Below are positions 44,158 to 53,548 of a stretch of DNA of 64,000 nucleotides, one piece after another (within the stretch, counting starts at the first letter, position 1; each line of letters starts with the position of its first letter). The DNA is taken from contig NZ_CP021455.1 of assembly GCF_002158865.1 (NCBI RefSeq), forward strand, positions 744,001 through 808,000. Direction: 5' to 3'. Source of the stretch: Comamonas serinivorans (lineage in GTDB: Bacteria; Pseudomonadota; Gammaproteobacteria; Burkholderiales; Burkholderiaceae_C). The translations under genes were made by a program, and so were the position numbers. The notes beneath the pieces were generated by a model. The model searched no databases, was not told where the DNA came from, and saw only the letters and a program-made list of their open reading frames with translations.

Positions 44158-44789
44158 AGTCAAACCAAGACGTGCCGGCGAACCAGCCGCAGCCACAGGA
44201 CCATCCTGAGGACGCGGCAGCGCGCGCGGGCACGGCCGATGCCGCCGAGCCGGGGGCGACCCCGGCGGCAGACGCCCAGGCGCCGCGGTGCGCGTCGTCT
44301 GCTGACGCGGCGCCGAACGCCGAGCGGGACAGCCTGCCCGACACCGCGCAGCGGCAAGGGCCATCGCCCGATGACGGCGCGCCAGGGCGCGGCGTGCCCG
44401 CGCAAGCCCAGGTCTGGCGCCACATGCGCTTGCGCATGCTGTGCTGGCGCGCCGTGGCGGTCGTGTTCATGGGGCTGGGCATGGTCGGGGTGGTGCTGCC
44501 CGTGATGCCGCACGTGCCGTTCTTTCTGGTGGCGCTGTGGGCGGCCGGCAAGGGCTGGCCCGAGCTGGAGCGCTGGCTGCTGCGTCACCCCACGTTCGGG
44601 CCGCAGTTGCGCAACTGGCGCGAGCACCGCGCCATCTCGCTGCCGGTGAAGTGCATGACCACCGCGACCATGGCCATCAGCGCCATCGGCATGCAGTGGT
44701 TTGGCGAGCTGCCGGGCTGGCTGCGCCTGGGGGCGCCGGTCCTGATGCTGGCGGGCGCCATCTTCATCTGGACGCGGCCGACGCGCTGA
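44148..44789 (+). CDS. YbaN-type DUF454 inner-membrane protein
   Basis: The C-terminal 120 residues match YbaN/DUF454: RAVAVVFMGLGMVGVVLPVM, PHVPFFLVALWAAGKGWPEL, RWLLRHPTFGPQLRNWREHR and LPVKCMTTATMAISAIGMQW. Three to four membrane helices are predicted. The family's function is unknown. Before this lies a long polar Asp/Gln/Ala/Pro-rich extension (about 90 residues) that YbaN proteins do not normally have. Its start codon lies inside palindromic element copy 13, so the extension may be over-called. The true start could be near MRLRMLCW at about 44424. The extension keeps an open frame, so both readings are possible. Confidence 0.78.
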   Translation: MDTQSNQDVPANQPQPQDHPEDAAARAGTADAAEPGATPAADAQAPRCASSADAAPNAERDSLPDTAQRQGPSPDDGAPGRGVPAQAQVWRHMRLRMLCWRAVAVVFMGLGMVGVVLPVMPHVPFFLVALWAAGKGWPELERWLLRHPTFGPQLRNWREHRAISLPVKCMTTATMAISAIGMQWFGELPGWLRLGAPVLMLAGAIFIWTRPTR

Positions 44790-44796
44790 AGCGCGC

Positions 44797-45732
<936 letters not shown>

Positions 45733-45789
45733 GACAGATAATTCTTGGCTTTGCGGGGCCCAGCCCCGGCTGCTCAGCGACGGGGACCC

Positions 45790-46362
45790 ATGATTGGACG
45801 ACTGCAAGGCCTGTTGGCCGAGAAAACACCGCCCATGGTATTGGTGGATTGCAATGGCGTGGGCTACGAGGTGCAGGTCAGCATGAACACCTTCTACCAC
45901 CTGCCCGCCCTGGGCGAACGGGTCACGCTGCTGACCCAGTTCGTGGTGCGCGAGGATGCCCAGTTGCTGTATGGCTTTGGCACGACCGCCGAACGGCACG
46001 CGTTTCGCGAGCTGGTCAAGGTGTCGGGCGTGGGGCCGCGAACCGCATTGTCGGTGCTCTCGGGCATGAGCGCCGACGACTTGACCGAGGCCGTGGCCAC
46101 GCAGGAGGTGGGCCGGTTGATCAAGGTGCCGGGCATTGGCAAGAAAACCGCGGAGCGGCTGCTGCTGGAGCTCAAGGGCAAGCTGGCCGACGCCCTGCAG
46201 CCCGCGGGCGGCGTGCAGCCGGGCGCGCGCGCGGACATCCAGCAGGCGCTGTGCGCCCTGGGCTATTCGGACAAGGAGGCGGCGGCGGCGCTCAAGGCCT
46301 TGCCGGCCGACGTGGGCGTCACCGAGGGCATTCGCCTGGCGCTGAAAACTTTGGCGACATGA
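45790..46362 (+). CDS. ruvA: RuvA, Holliday junction branch-migration protein
   Basis: The 190-residue protein has the RuvA plan. The OB domain starts MIGRLQGLLAEKTPPMVLVD. Two helix-hairpin-helix motifs bind the junction: LVKVSGVGPRTALSVLSGMS near 78 and LIKVPGIGKKTAERLLLELK near 113. The C-terminal RuvB-binding domain follows after a short linker (IQQALCALGYSDKEAAAALK). RuvA forms a tetramer on four-way DNA and loads the RuvB motor. ruvB and ruvC are not adjacent in the window: a secreted protease gene follows instead, so the usual ruvAB pairing is broken here. Confidence 0.96.
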   Translation: MIGRLQGLLAEKTPPMVLVDCNGVGYEVQVSMNTFYHLPALGERVTLLTQFVVREDAQLLYGFGTTAERHAFRELVKVSGVGPRTALSVLSGMSADDLTEAVATQEVGRLIKVPGIGKKTAERLLLELKGKLADALQPAGGVQPGARADIQQALCALGYSDKEAAAALKALPADVGVTEGIRLALKTLAT

Positions 46363-46460
46363 CGCCACACGCTTGTGGCAGAGTGAGGCCGTTTGCCCGA
46401 TGAGCGAGCGGCCTGTGGCCCGCCCACAGGGCCTGACGATTTCACCGACGAGGAGTCAAC

Positions 46461-47957
46461 ATGGAGAAGTGGAAATACAGCTTGATGGCGTTTGCCGTGG
46501 TCGCCCTGACGGCCTGCGGTGGTGGCGGGGATGACGACGACAGCCCGGCACCGGCGCCGTCGCCGACCCCGACGCCTTCTCCCGCTCCGGGCTCCAACAT
46601 CCTGGACGTGACCCAGGTGGACGGCCGCCGCTTCACCAAGAGCAGCGCCGCCACCGGCATCAAGACCGTGGTGGCGCAGCAGGCCGTGAGCGCCCCCACC
46701 ATCGAGCTGGGTGCCTTGCCCGAGGCCGACACCTACGTGGACTACGGGCCGGGCAAGGCCGTGCGGGTGGCTGCGGCGCGCGAGGTGACGCAGACGCAGA
46801 CGGCCGCGGCCACGCGCAGCGCCCTGGCCTGGTCGCGCAACGCGACCGGCCAATACGTGGGGAGCATCGGCTTCCAGGCCGACGGGGCCTACGGCTTGCG
46901 CGTGGGTCTGCGGGTGGCCAGCCTGCCCGATGGCGCGGTCGTGCAGGTGGCCACGGCCACCAGCGACACCGTGGTGTTCGAGACCTCGGGCGCCGACATC
47001 AACGCCGCGCTGGCGCGGAACGTGGCGGCCGGTGAAACCGGCGCTGCGGCGCAGACCTGGTGGACGCCCAAGCTGAGCGGTGACCGCGTGGTGGTGAGCA
47101 TCGCCTTGCCGCTGGGGGCCGATCCGGCCGCGCTGGACGTGTCCATCCCGCAGGTGTCGCACGTCTTTGCCGATGTGGACGCGCTGGCCATGCAGGAGGC
47201 TTCGTCGGCCAAGGACGTGGGCGATTCCGAGGCCTGCGAGCTGGACGTGACCTGCTACACCAACGGCCAGAACGAGCGCGACGCGGTGGCCCGCATGCTC
47301 TACCAGAAGGGCGGCGACGGCTACTACTGCACGGGCACCCTGCTCAACGACGCGGTGAAGTCCAGCAAGCCCTACTTCATCACGGCCAACCACTGCATCA
47401 GCACGCAGGCCTCGGCCTCCAGCCTGCAAACCGACTGGTTCTTCCGGACGTCGAGCTGCAACAACGGGCGGCTGTCGGCCAGCAGCGCCTCGCGCTACAA
47501 GGGCGCCACCTTGCTGTGGTCGCAGACCATCAACGACATGACGCTGCTGCGCCTCAACGAGGATCCGCCCTCGGGCGTCTGGCTGGCGGGCTGGGATGCC
47601 AGCACCCAGAGCCTGCAGGCCGTGTACGACATCCACCAGCCCATGGGCGATCTGGCCAAGATCTCCGGTGGCAGCATGGCCAGTTACGCCGTCTGCGACC
47701 TGAACGCGCAGTGCAGCAACACCAACACCAGCAGCGCGCCGTTCTACCAGGTCAAGTGGTCGGATGGGACCACCGAAGGGGGCAGCAGCGGTTCGGGTCT
47801 GCTCAAACTCTCTTCGGGCCAGCTGATCGGCACCTTGTATGCCGGCTCGGCCAGCTGTTCCAACCAGGGTGGCAGCGACTACTTCGGTCGCCTGGACTGG
47901 GGCTTCAACAACGGCATCAACCGCTGGCTGGCGGCGGCCGATCCGTCCAAGCTGTGA
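46461..47957 (+). CDS. Secreted trypsin-like serine protease lipoprotein
   Basis: The 498-residue protein has a lipoprotein-type signal (MEKWKYSLMAFAVVALTACG) and then a Gly/Asp/Pro-rich linker, suggesting surface or outer-membrane anchoring. A pro-like domain (about 45-250) precedes an S1 chymotrypsin-fold protease. The triad is visible as histidine in YFITANHCI near 313, aspartate in NDMTLLRLNED near 357 and serine in TEGGSSGSGLLKLSSGQL near 442. Several cysteines in the catalytic part would form disulfides. The closest named types are lysyl endopeptidase-like secreted proteases, but specificity cannot be told. GAGGAG precedes the ATG, and a clear terminator follows. Confidence 0.88.
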   Translation: MEKWKYSLMAFAVVALTACGGGGDDDDSPAPAPSPTPTPSPAPGSNILDVTQVDGRRFTKSSAATGIKTVVAQQAVSAPTIELGALPEADTYVDYGPGKAVRVAAAREVTQTQTAAATRSALAWSRNATGQYVGSIGFQADGAYGLRVGLRVASLPDGAVVQVATATSDTVVFETSGADINAALARNVAAGETGAAAQTWWTPKLSGDRVVVSIALPLGADPAALDVSIPQVSHVFADVDALAMQEASSAKDVGDSEACELDVTCYTNGQNERDAVARMLYQKGGDGYYCTGTLLNDAVKSSKPYFITANHCISTQASASSLQTDWFFRTSSCNNGRLSASSASRYKGATLLWSQTINDMTLLRLNEDPPSGVWLAGWDASTQSLQAVYDIHQPMGDLAKISGGSMASYAVCDLNAQCSNTNTSSAPFYQVKWSDGTTEGGSSGSGLLKLSSGQLIGTLYAGSASCSNQGGSDYFGRLDWGFNNGINRWLAAADPSKL

Positions 47958-47992
47958 GGCGGTGCGCCCTCATGGGGGCGCTGAGCGCAAAC

Positions 47993-48023
47993 AGGCTTGC
48001 ACCGCAAGGGGCAAGCCTTTTTT
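47993..48023 (+). terminator. Intrinsic terminator after the protease gene
   Basis: AGGCTTGC (47993-48000) and GCAAGCCT (48011-48018) are perfectly complementary, followed by six T residues. It ends the protease transcript. Confidence 0.85.
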
Positions 48024-48037
48024 GTGCGTTGCTGAAG

Positions 48038-48096
48038 GGGTATGGGTGGTATCACCCAATGGTCGATCAAAAATCATCGACCATGGCTGGATACCC
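48038..48096. repeat. Palindromic element, copy 14 (59-bp variant)
   Basis: Outer arms AGGGGTAT and ATACCCCT and inner arms TGGTCGAT and ATCGACCA are perfect over 8 bp each. The core is 59 bases instead of 50, the only longer copy. It follows the protease terminator and ends five bases before the convergent EamA stop. Confidence 0.85.
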
Positions 48097-48100
48097 CTCA

Positions 48101-49000
48101 TCAAGCTGATTGCGCGGTTGGTGCGATGCGGCGGCGCAGGGGCCGCGTCCAGCGTTCGGCCAGCAGCACCCCGATCAAGGTCAGCGCGCCGCCCAGCCAT
48201 TGGGCCAGGTTCAGCTGTTCGTGCAGCACGACGGCGGCGATCAGCGCCGTGAACAACGGTGTGAGGTTGAAGAACATGCTGGAGCGGCTGGCCCCCAGGC
48301 GCTGCACGGCGATCATCCACAGCAGCGGCGCGGCAATCGAGGCCATGGTGCCGGCGAAGGCCACCAGGGGCAGGTTGTGCACGTTCAGGCCGACTTTGGG
48401 GGCGGCCAGGTACAGCGGCAACTGCGCGACCACCGCCACCAGCATCTGCAGGTACAGCAGCTGCCAGGTGCTGATGCCGGCCATGGGCCAGCGCTTGAGC
48501 AGGATGTTGTAGGCCGCATAGGCCAGCGCGGCGAGCAGCATCATGGCGTCGCCGCGGTTGAGCCCGCTGGCGGCCAGCTCGGCCAGGTTGCCGCCCGACA
48601 CCACCAGCGCCACGCCGACGATGGCGAGCACGCTGCCCAGCAGTGCGCCCGTGGTCAGCGTTTGGCCCAGCAGCACGGCCATGCCCAGCACCATCATGGG
48701 CGACAGCGTGAGGATGATGCCCATGTGCGTGGCCGTGGTGTGGCTGGCGGCAAAGTAGGCCAGCGTTTGGTAGATCACCATGCCCAGCAGCCCCAGCACC
48801 ACGATGCGTCCCAGCTGCGGGCGAATGACGGCGGCCTGGCGCAGGCAGCGCGGCAGCAGAAACGGGGTGAGCAGGGCGGCGGCCAGCACCCAGCGCAGGA
48901 AGCCGATTTCGGTTGGGGCGATGGCGCCTGCAGCGAGTTTGCTGACGACGGTGTTGGCCGACCAGATCAGCACGGCCAGCAGGGGAAAAGCGTAGTTCAT
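48101..49000 (-). CDS. EamA/DMT-family exporter
   Basis: The 299-residue protein has ten transmembrane helices in two EamA repeats. The first starts FPLLAVLIWSANTVVSKLAA and GAIAPTEIGFLRWVLAAALL; the second has LLAALAYAAYNILLKRWPMA and MFFNLTPLFTALIAAVVLHE, the usual motif of helix 9. The C-terminal tail is basic (AERWTRPLRRRIAP). EamA proteins often export amino acids or other metabolites, with the substrate not predictable. The ATG at 49000 opens directly on the first helix, as is normal. It diverges from the AraC regulator and may be controlled by it. Confidence 0.88.
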   Translation of the reverse strand: MNYAFPLLAVLIWSANTVVSKLAAGAIAPTEIGFLRWVLAAALLTPFLLPRCLRQAAVIRPQLGRIVVLGLLGMVIYQTLAYFAASHTTATHMGIILTLSPMMVLGMAVLLGQTLTTGALLGSVLAIVGVALVVSGGNLAELAASGLNRGDAMMLLAALAYAAYNILLKRWPMAGISTWQLLYLQMLVAVVAQLPLYLAAPKVGLNVHNLPLVAFAGTMASIAAPLLWMIAVQRLGASRSSMFFNLTPLFTALIAAVVLHEQLNLAQWLGGALTLIGVLLAERWTRPLRRRIAPTAQSA

Positions 49001-49245
49001 GGCGATGTTCCAGGTCGACCCCGCAGCGGGTGTCGACGCAAGCGCGGGCCGTTCGGGCCCCGAGACGCCGATGATTGATCTGTCCGACTTGCAATGAATA
49101 GCTGAATGCGGACAATCTCCAGGTCGTTTCGGACGTTTTGCCACGAGGCGCGAAGCGCCCATCGCGGCGGGGTGCCAGGCGTGAGCCGGGTGACACCGGG
49201 CACGGCCTGCATGCGCCCAGGCCAATGAGCTGCATTCAGGGGATG

Positions 49246-49295
49246 GGGTATGTGCCATTCGTCTTTTGAATGACATCGATCATGGGTGAATACTG
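49246..49295. repeat. 50-bp palindromic element, copy 15
   Basis: Outer arms GTAT and ATAC; the inner pair CATTC and GAATG is kept, but the element is one of the more decayed copies. It lies in the 304-base gap between the divergent EamA and AraC genes and overlaps the GGAGGT that serves the AraC start by a few bases. Nothing else is recognisable in this gap. Confidence 0.68.
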
Positions 49296-49304
49296 GAGGT
49301 GGAT

Positions 49305-50105
49305 GTGACGAAGAAGACGGGGCAGGCCATGGCCATCGTGGACGTCGAGCACCTCGACGGGACTTACTTCTTTCGCCACGAGGAGTTTGGCGCCGAGGCC
49401 TACGCACAGACGCACAGCCACAGCTGGGGCCACCTCAACTACGCCTCGCACGGCACGCTGAACATGCACTGCGGGGACGACGACGTGGTGGCGCCGCCGC
49501 AGTACGGCATCTGGGTGCCGCCGCACATGCCGCACAGCTGCCGGTTGCGGCATGCGGTGGTTTACCGGGCCTTTTACGTCGCGCCCCCGCTGTGCGCGCG
49601 CCTGCCGCATTCGCTCGCGGTGCTGCGCATCGGTCCCATCATCAAGACCCTGCTGGCCGATTTCGCCGCGCGTGGGGTTCAGCAGCCGCGCACGCCCGAG
49701 GATGAACGCATGGCCCGGGTCATGCTCGATCAGCTCATCGCCAGCCCGTGCCGGCCGCATTACCTGCCGGCGGCGCAGCACCCGGCGCTCGTCCAGCTGC
49801 TGGAGGGCCTGCAGGAGCGACCCGACGACCACCGCTCGGCGGCCGAACTGGCGGCCGGCATCCACATGACCGAGCGCACGCTGGCGCGGCATTGCCAGCG
49901 CGAGCTGGGCATGAGCCTGGGCGAATGGCGGCTGCGGCTGCGCTACCTGCAGGCCGTGGATCGCCTGGAAGCGGGGCGCAGCGTGCAGGACATCGCCTTT
50001 GACCTGGGCTACAGCACCGCCTCGGCGTTCATCGCCATGTTCCAGCGGGTGGCGGGCATGCCGCCCGACCAGTTCCGCCGCGAGTTCTGCCAGATTGCGG
50101 CTTGA
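49305..50105 (+). CDS. AraC-family transcriptional regulator
   Basis: The regulator of about 266 residues has an N-terminal cupin-like sensor domain (HSHSWGHLNYASHGTLNMHC, then YGIWVPPHMPHSCRLRHAVV). The C-terminal pair of helix-turn-helix motifs is SAAELAAGIHMTERTLARHC and VQDIAFDLGYSTASAFIAMF. The latter is the classic AraC signature ending in the RVAGMPPDQFRREF region. A GTG at 49305 lies six bases after GGAGGT and is the chosen start; GTG 49299 and ATG 49329 are alternatives. It is divergent from an EamA exporter, which is a plausible target. The ligand is unknown. Confidence 0.87.
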   Translation: MTKKTGQAMAIVDVEHLDGTYFFRHEEFGAEAYAQTHSHSWGHLNYASHGTLNMHCGDDDVVAPPQYGIWVPPHMPHSCRLRHAVVYRAFYVAPPLCARLPHSLAVLRIGPIIKTLLADFAARGVQQPRTPEDERMARVMLDQLIASPCRPHYLPAAQHPALVQLLEGLQERPDDHRSAAELAAGIHMTERTLARHCQRELGMSLGEWRLRLRYLQAVDRLEAGRSVQDIAFDLGYSTASAFIAMFQRVAGMPPDQFRREFCQIAA

Positions 50106-50219
50106 CCGAACCGGCGGGGAGGCGCCGCGCCCACGGTGCCGGGTGTGCGGCGGCCACGGCTCTGGTCTGCGCTCGATGACGTCGTCGCCCGGCCCGCAGG
50201 CACCGGTACACTGCCGGCC

Positions 50220-50792
50220 ATGTCCGACTCGTTTCCCCAATCGATTGATGTGCGTGCCCTGGCCGAGGCGGGCGCGCAGCTGGAAGGTCACGCCCCGCTG
50301 ACGCTTTTTGCCCGTCTCATGGACCTGGCGCGCGACAACCGGGCCAGCGAGGCCCTGCTGGAGACGCTGGGCCCGGTGCACTGGGTGGCCACGTTCCTGG
50401 CAGTCCGCGTGACGGGTGCCGCCGATCAGCCCACCCTGCACCTGCAGGTGGACGCCCAGTTGCCGCTGCAGTGCCAGCGCTGCCTCACGCCCTATGCGCA
50501 GGCGGTGCTGGTCGATCGCGATTTCGCGTTCGTCAACGACGAGGCCACCGCCGAGGCGCTCGACGACGAGTCCGAGGTGGACCTGCTGGTGAGCTCGCGC
50601 CAGTTCGACCTGGTGGCGCTCATGGAGGACGAGGTCCTCATGGCCATGCCCATCGTGCCCAAGCACGACGTCTGCCCGGGCCCCGTGACCCTGCAGGTCG
50701 GCGAGGTGGTGGACGAGCCGGCCAAGCCCAATCCGTTTGCCGCCCTGGCCGCGCTCAAGGCCAAGTCTCCGGGATCGGACACCCGGCACTGA
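50220..50792 (+). CDS. YceD-family protein (23S rRNA accumulation / DUF177)
   Basis: The 190-residue protein matches YceD: LHLQVDAQLPLQCQRCLTPY near 80, FAFVNDEATAEALDDESEVD near 105 and LVALMEDEVLMAMPIVPKHD near 138. YceD is linked to ribosomal RNA accumulation and in many bacteria sits directly upstream of rpmF, as here. Two cysteines (CQRC) lie in the middle and a third precedes the C-terminal segment. The 316-base gap to rpmF holds a promoter-like TATAAT, so rpmF can be transcribed separately. The ATG at 50220 gives the usual length. Confidence 0.88.
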   Translation: MSDSFPQSIDVRALAEAGAQLEGHAPLTLFARLMDLARDNRASEALLETLGPVHWVATFLAVRVTGAADQPTLHLQVDAQLPLQCQRCLTPYAQAVLVDRDFAFVNDEATAEALDDESEVDLLVSSRQFDLVALMEDEVLMAMPIVPKHDVCPGPVTLQVGEVVDEPAKPNPFAALAALKAKSPGSDTRH

Positions 50793-50866
50793 GCACCGGA
50801 AGCCGCTCACGCGCTTGGCGTGGCGTGCTGGGCAAACCCGGCATGGCGTGTGCGAGCAAGCTGGGC

Positions 50867-50872
50867 TATAAT
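50867..50872 (+). promoter_or_regulatory. Candidate -10 box for rpmF-plsX
   Basis: A perfect TATAAT lies 236 bases upstream of rpmF in the only long gap of this block (50793-51108). The -35 is poor, so it may need an activator or define a long 5' leader. The rest of the gap shows no gene. Confidence 0.45.
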
Positions 50873-51108
50873 GGCGGGCTTCGCACGTGGTGCAGGCACA
50901 TGGCAAGCGTTGAGACGCAGGGCCTGGCGTGGACCAATCGGGCGTGTGACCGCTGGCGCTGAAGCCGAGGTGCAGGGCGCTGCAAGGTGCCTGGCTCCCT
51001 GTTTCAGGCGGCACCTCGCCCGGGGCGAGACCACTCAATCCTGACCAACCTGGGGCGCTTGTTGCAAGTTCGTGCAACTGGCCTCATCAACGCACAAAAG
51101 GAGCCATC

Positions 51109-51291
51109 ATGGCTGTTCAACAAAACAAGAAGACGCCGTCCAAGCGTGGCATGCACCGTTCGCACAACGCCCTGAACGTGCCCGGCATCGCCGTGGAACC
51201 CACCACGGGTGAAACGCACCTGCGTCACCACATCAGCCCCAACGGTTTCTACCGCGGCCGTCAAGTGCTGAAGAGCAAGTCCGAGGCTTGA
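51109..51291 (+). CDS. rpmF: Ribosomal protein L32
   Basis: The 60-residue protein MAVQQNKKTPSKRGMHRSHN..LRHHISPNGFYRGRQVLKSK is bacterial L32 of the cysteine-free type: the zinc-binding Cys pairs seen in some L32 proteins are absent. AAAGGAGCC precedes the ATG. Position between yceD and plsX is the standard proteobacterial order, which couples ribosome and membrane lipid synthesis. Confidence 0.97.
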   Translation: MAVQQNKKTPSKRGMHRSHNALNVPGIAVEPTTGETHLRHHISPNGFYRGRQVLKSKSEA

Positions 51292-51326
51292 TGGGCTGAC
51301 CCTTTGGGGGGTGCCCTCGCCAGGTT

Positions 51327-51374
51327 GGGCCCGATGCTGCAGTTTTGCTGTGGCGGCGGGCCCTTCTTGTTTTT
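51327..51374 (+). terminator. Candidate terminator/attenuator between rpmF and plsX
   Basis: GGGCCCG (51327-51333) and CGGGCCC (51357-51363) can pair around a 23-base loop containing CAG/CTG, followed by a T-rich stretch. It could partly end the abundant rpmF transcript before the fatty-acid genes. Confidence 0.5.
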
Positions 51375-51409
51375 GAGCCGTCTGGCTTTGTTCGAACGGG
51401 GATGTGCGC

Positions 51410-52450
51410 ATGATTACCTTGGCCGTTGACTGCATGGGGGGCGACCACGGGCCCGGCATCACGCTCCCGGCGTGTCGCAATTTTCTCGACAACCACCCGC
51501 AGGCGCAGCTGCTGCTGGTGGGGCGTGCGGAAGACCTGGCGTCGTTTTCGCACGCGCGGGCCAAGCACGTGCATGCCGCGGACGTGATCACCATGGACGA
51601 CCCCCTCGAGGTGGCCATGCGCAAGAAAAAGGATTCGTCCATGCGCGTGGCCATCGAGCAGGTCAAGTCCGGCGCGGCGCAGGCGGCGGTGTCGGCCGGC
51701 AACACCGGCGCGCTGATGGCGATTGCACGTTACCTGCTCAAGACGCTGGATGCCATCGACCGGCCGGCGATTGCCACGCAGATGCCCAATGCCAAGGGCG
51801 GCGCGGTCACGGTGCTCGACCTGGGGGCCAATGTGGACTGCACGGCCGAGCACCTGCTGCAGTTCGCGGTCATGGGCTCGGCGTTTGTCGAGGTGCTGAG
51901 CGGCGACCCCCAGCCCACGGTGGGGTTGCTCAACATCGGCGAAGAGGCCATCAAGGGCAGCGACGAGATCAAGCGCGCGGGCGAGCTGCTGCGCCAGGCC
52001 GGGCAGAGCGGCTTGCTGAACTTCCGGGGCAATGTGGAAGGCAACGACATCTTCAAGGGCACGACCGACATCGTCGTCTGCGACGGCTTCGTCGGCAATG
52101 TGGCGCTCAAGGCCACAGAAGGCGTGGCGTCCATGATCGGCGGCTTCCTCAAGGAGGAGTACTCGCGCAACATCTTCACCAAGTTGGCGGCAGCGATTTC
52201 ATACCCGGTGCTCAAGGCGTTGAAGAAGCGCGTTGACCACCGGGGGTACAACGGCGCTGCGCTGCTGGGCCTGCGCGGGCTGGTGTTCAAGAGCCACGGT
52301 TCGGCTGACGCCTTTGGCTTCGAGCGCGCATTGTCCAAAGCTTATGATGCCGCTCACCATCATTTGCTTGAACAACTCAAGCAGCACGTGGAGACGGCAG
52401 CCCCTTTGCTGGCTGCTGCGCAGGGTGAGCGCCTCTCGGCGACCTCCTGA
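51410..52450 (+). CDS. plsX: Phosphate acyltransferase PlsX
   Basis: The 346-residue enzyme makes acyl-phosphate from acyl-ACP for phospholipid synthesis. Family landmarks are ITLAVDCMGGDHGPGITLPA at the start, AAVSAGNTGALMAIARYLLK near 95, GAVTVLDLGANVDCTAEHLL near 130, VGLLNIGEEAIKGSDEIKRA near 170 and DIVVCDGFVGNVALKATEGV near 220. The ATG at 51410 is used because the protein then begins at the family start; a GTG two codons earlier is unlikely. It leads the fab cluster, 44 bases before fabH. Confidence 0.95.
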   Translation: MITLAVDCMGGDHGPGITLPACRNFLDNHPQAQLLLVGRAEDLASFSHARAKHVHAADVITMDDPLEVAMRKKKDSSMRVAIEQVKSGAAQAAVSAGNTGALMAIARYLLKTLDAIDRPAIATQMPNAKGGAVTVLDLGANVDCTAEHLLQFAVMGSAFVEVLSGDPQPTVGLLNIGEEAIKGSDEIKRAGELLRQAGQSGLLNFRGNVEGNDIFKGTTDIVVCDGFVGNVALKATEGVASMIGGFLKEEYSRNIFTKLAAAISYPVLKALKKRVDHRGYNGAALLGLRGLVFKSHGSADAFGFERALSKAYDAAHHHLLEQLKQHVETAAPLLAAAQGERLSATS

Positions 52451-52494
52451 ACGGGCCGCATCCGGCCACCGACAAGACGAATCCGCATCCATCC

Positions 52495-53472
52495 ATGGCG
52501 AAATACGCACGCATCACGGGCACGGGCAGCTACCTGCCGCCACGACGCATCACCAACGACGAGCTGGCAGCCGAGCTGGCTCAGCGTGGCATCGAAACCT
52601 CGAATGAATGGATCGTCGAGCGAACCGGCATCCACGCGCGCCATTTCGTGGCGGCCGATCAATTCGCCAGCGACATCGGCGTCGAGGCCGCGCGCCGTGC
52701 CATGGAGGCCGCCGGCGCCGGGCCCGAGGACATCGACCTCATCATCGTGGCCACGTCGACGCCCGACATGGTGTTCCCCTCCACGGCAGCCATCGTTCAG
52801 CACAAGCTGGGCATGGCCGGCTGCCCGGCGTTCGATGTGCAGGCCGTCTGCAGCGGCTTTGTGTACGCGCTGACGGTGGGCGACGCGATGATTCGGGCCG
52901 GCAATGCCAAGCGCGCCCTGATCATCGGTGCGGAGGTGTTCAGCCGCCTGCTGGATTTCAATGACCGCACGACCTGTGTGCTGTTTGGCGACGGCGCCGG
53001 TGCCGTGGTCCTCGAGGCCAGCGACGAGCCGGGCATCCTCGCCAGCGACCTGCATGCCGATGGCAAGCACGTGGGCATCCTGTGTGTGCCCGGTCACGTG
53101 TCGGGTGGCCAGGTGCTGGGCGATCCCTTGCTCAAGATGGATGGCCAGGCTGTCTTCAAGTTGGCCGTCGGGGTGCTGGAAAAGGCGGCGCGGGCGGTGC
53201 TCGACAAGGCCAGCCTGACGGAAAGCGATGTGGATTGGCTGATTCCGCATCAGGCCAACATCCGCATCATGCAAAGCACGGCCCGCAAGCTGCACCTGCC
53301 CATGGAGAAGGTCGTGGTCACCGTGCAGGACCATGGCAACACTTCGGCGGCGTCAATCCCGCTGGCGCTGGATGTGGCGGTGCGCAAGGGCGACGTCCAA
53401 AAAGGACAGAACCTGTTGCTCGAAGGCGTGGGCGGTGGGTTCACGTGGGGTGCCGTTCTGGTGAAGTATTGA
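52495..53472 (+). CDS. fabH: 3-oxoacyl-ACP synthase III (FabH)
   Basis: The 325-residue enzyme starts fatty-acid synthesis by joining acetyl-CoA and malonyl-ACP. The catalytic triad is visible: cysteine in FDVQAVCSGFVYALTVGD near 119, histidine in DWLIPHQANIRIMQSTARKL near 251 and asparagine in VTVQDHGNTSAASIPLALD near 281. The C-terminal GVGGGFTWGAVLVKY is typical. The last three codons and the stop overlap the left arm of palindromic element copy 16. It is separated from fabD by only 76 bases, within the standard cluster. Confidence 0.96.
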   Translation: MAKYARITGTGSYLPPRRITNDELAAELAQRGIETSNEWIVERTGIHARHFVAADQFASDIGVEAARRAMEAAGAGPEDIDLIIVATSTPDMVFPSTAAIVQHKLGMAGCPAFDVQAVCSGFVYALTVGDAMIRAGNAKRALIIGAEVFSRLLDFNDRTTCVLFGDGAGAVVLEASDEPGILASDLHADGKHVGILCVPGHVSGGQVLGDPLLKMDGQAVFKLAVGVLEKAARAVLDKASLTESDVDWLIPHQANIRIMQSTARKLHLPMEKVVVTVQDHGNTSAASIPLALDVAVRKGDVQKGQNLLLEGVGGGFTWGAVLVKY

Positions 53473-53512
53473 GGCATTTCCGTTGTTTGAATGACGGGAG
53501 TGGGTGATACTC
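53464..53512. repeat. Palindromic element, copy 16 (49 bp)
   Basis: Outer arms AGTAT and ATACT and inner CCGT with ACGG follow the family plan with one base less. The left arm lies in the end of fabH and supplies its final codons and stop; the rest fills the fabH-fabD gap inside an otherwise conserved operon. Confidence 0.75.
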
Positions 53513-53548
53513 CCCATCAAGCTGATCTGACTAATTGAGGAGATGGTG

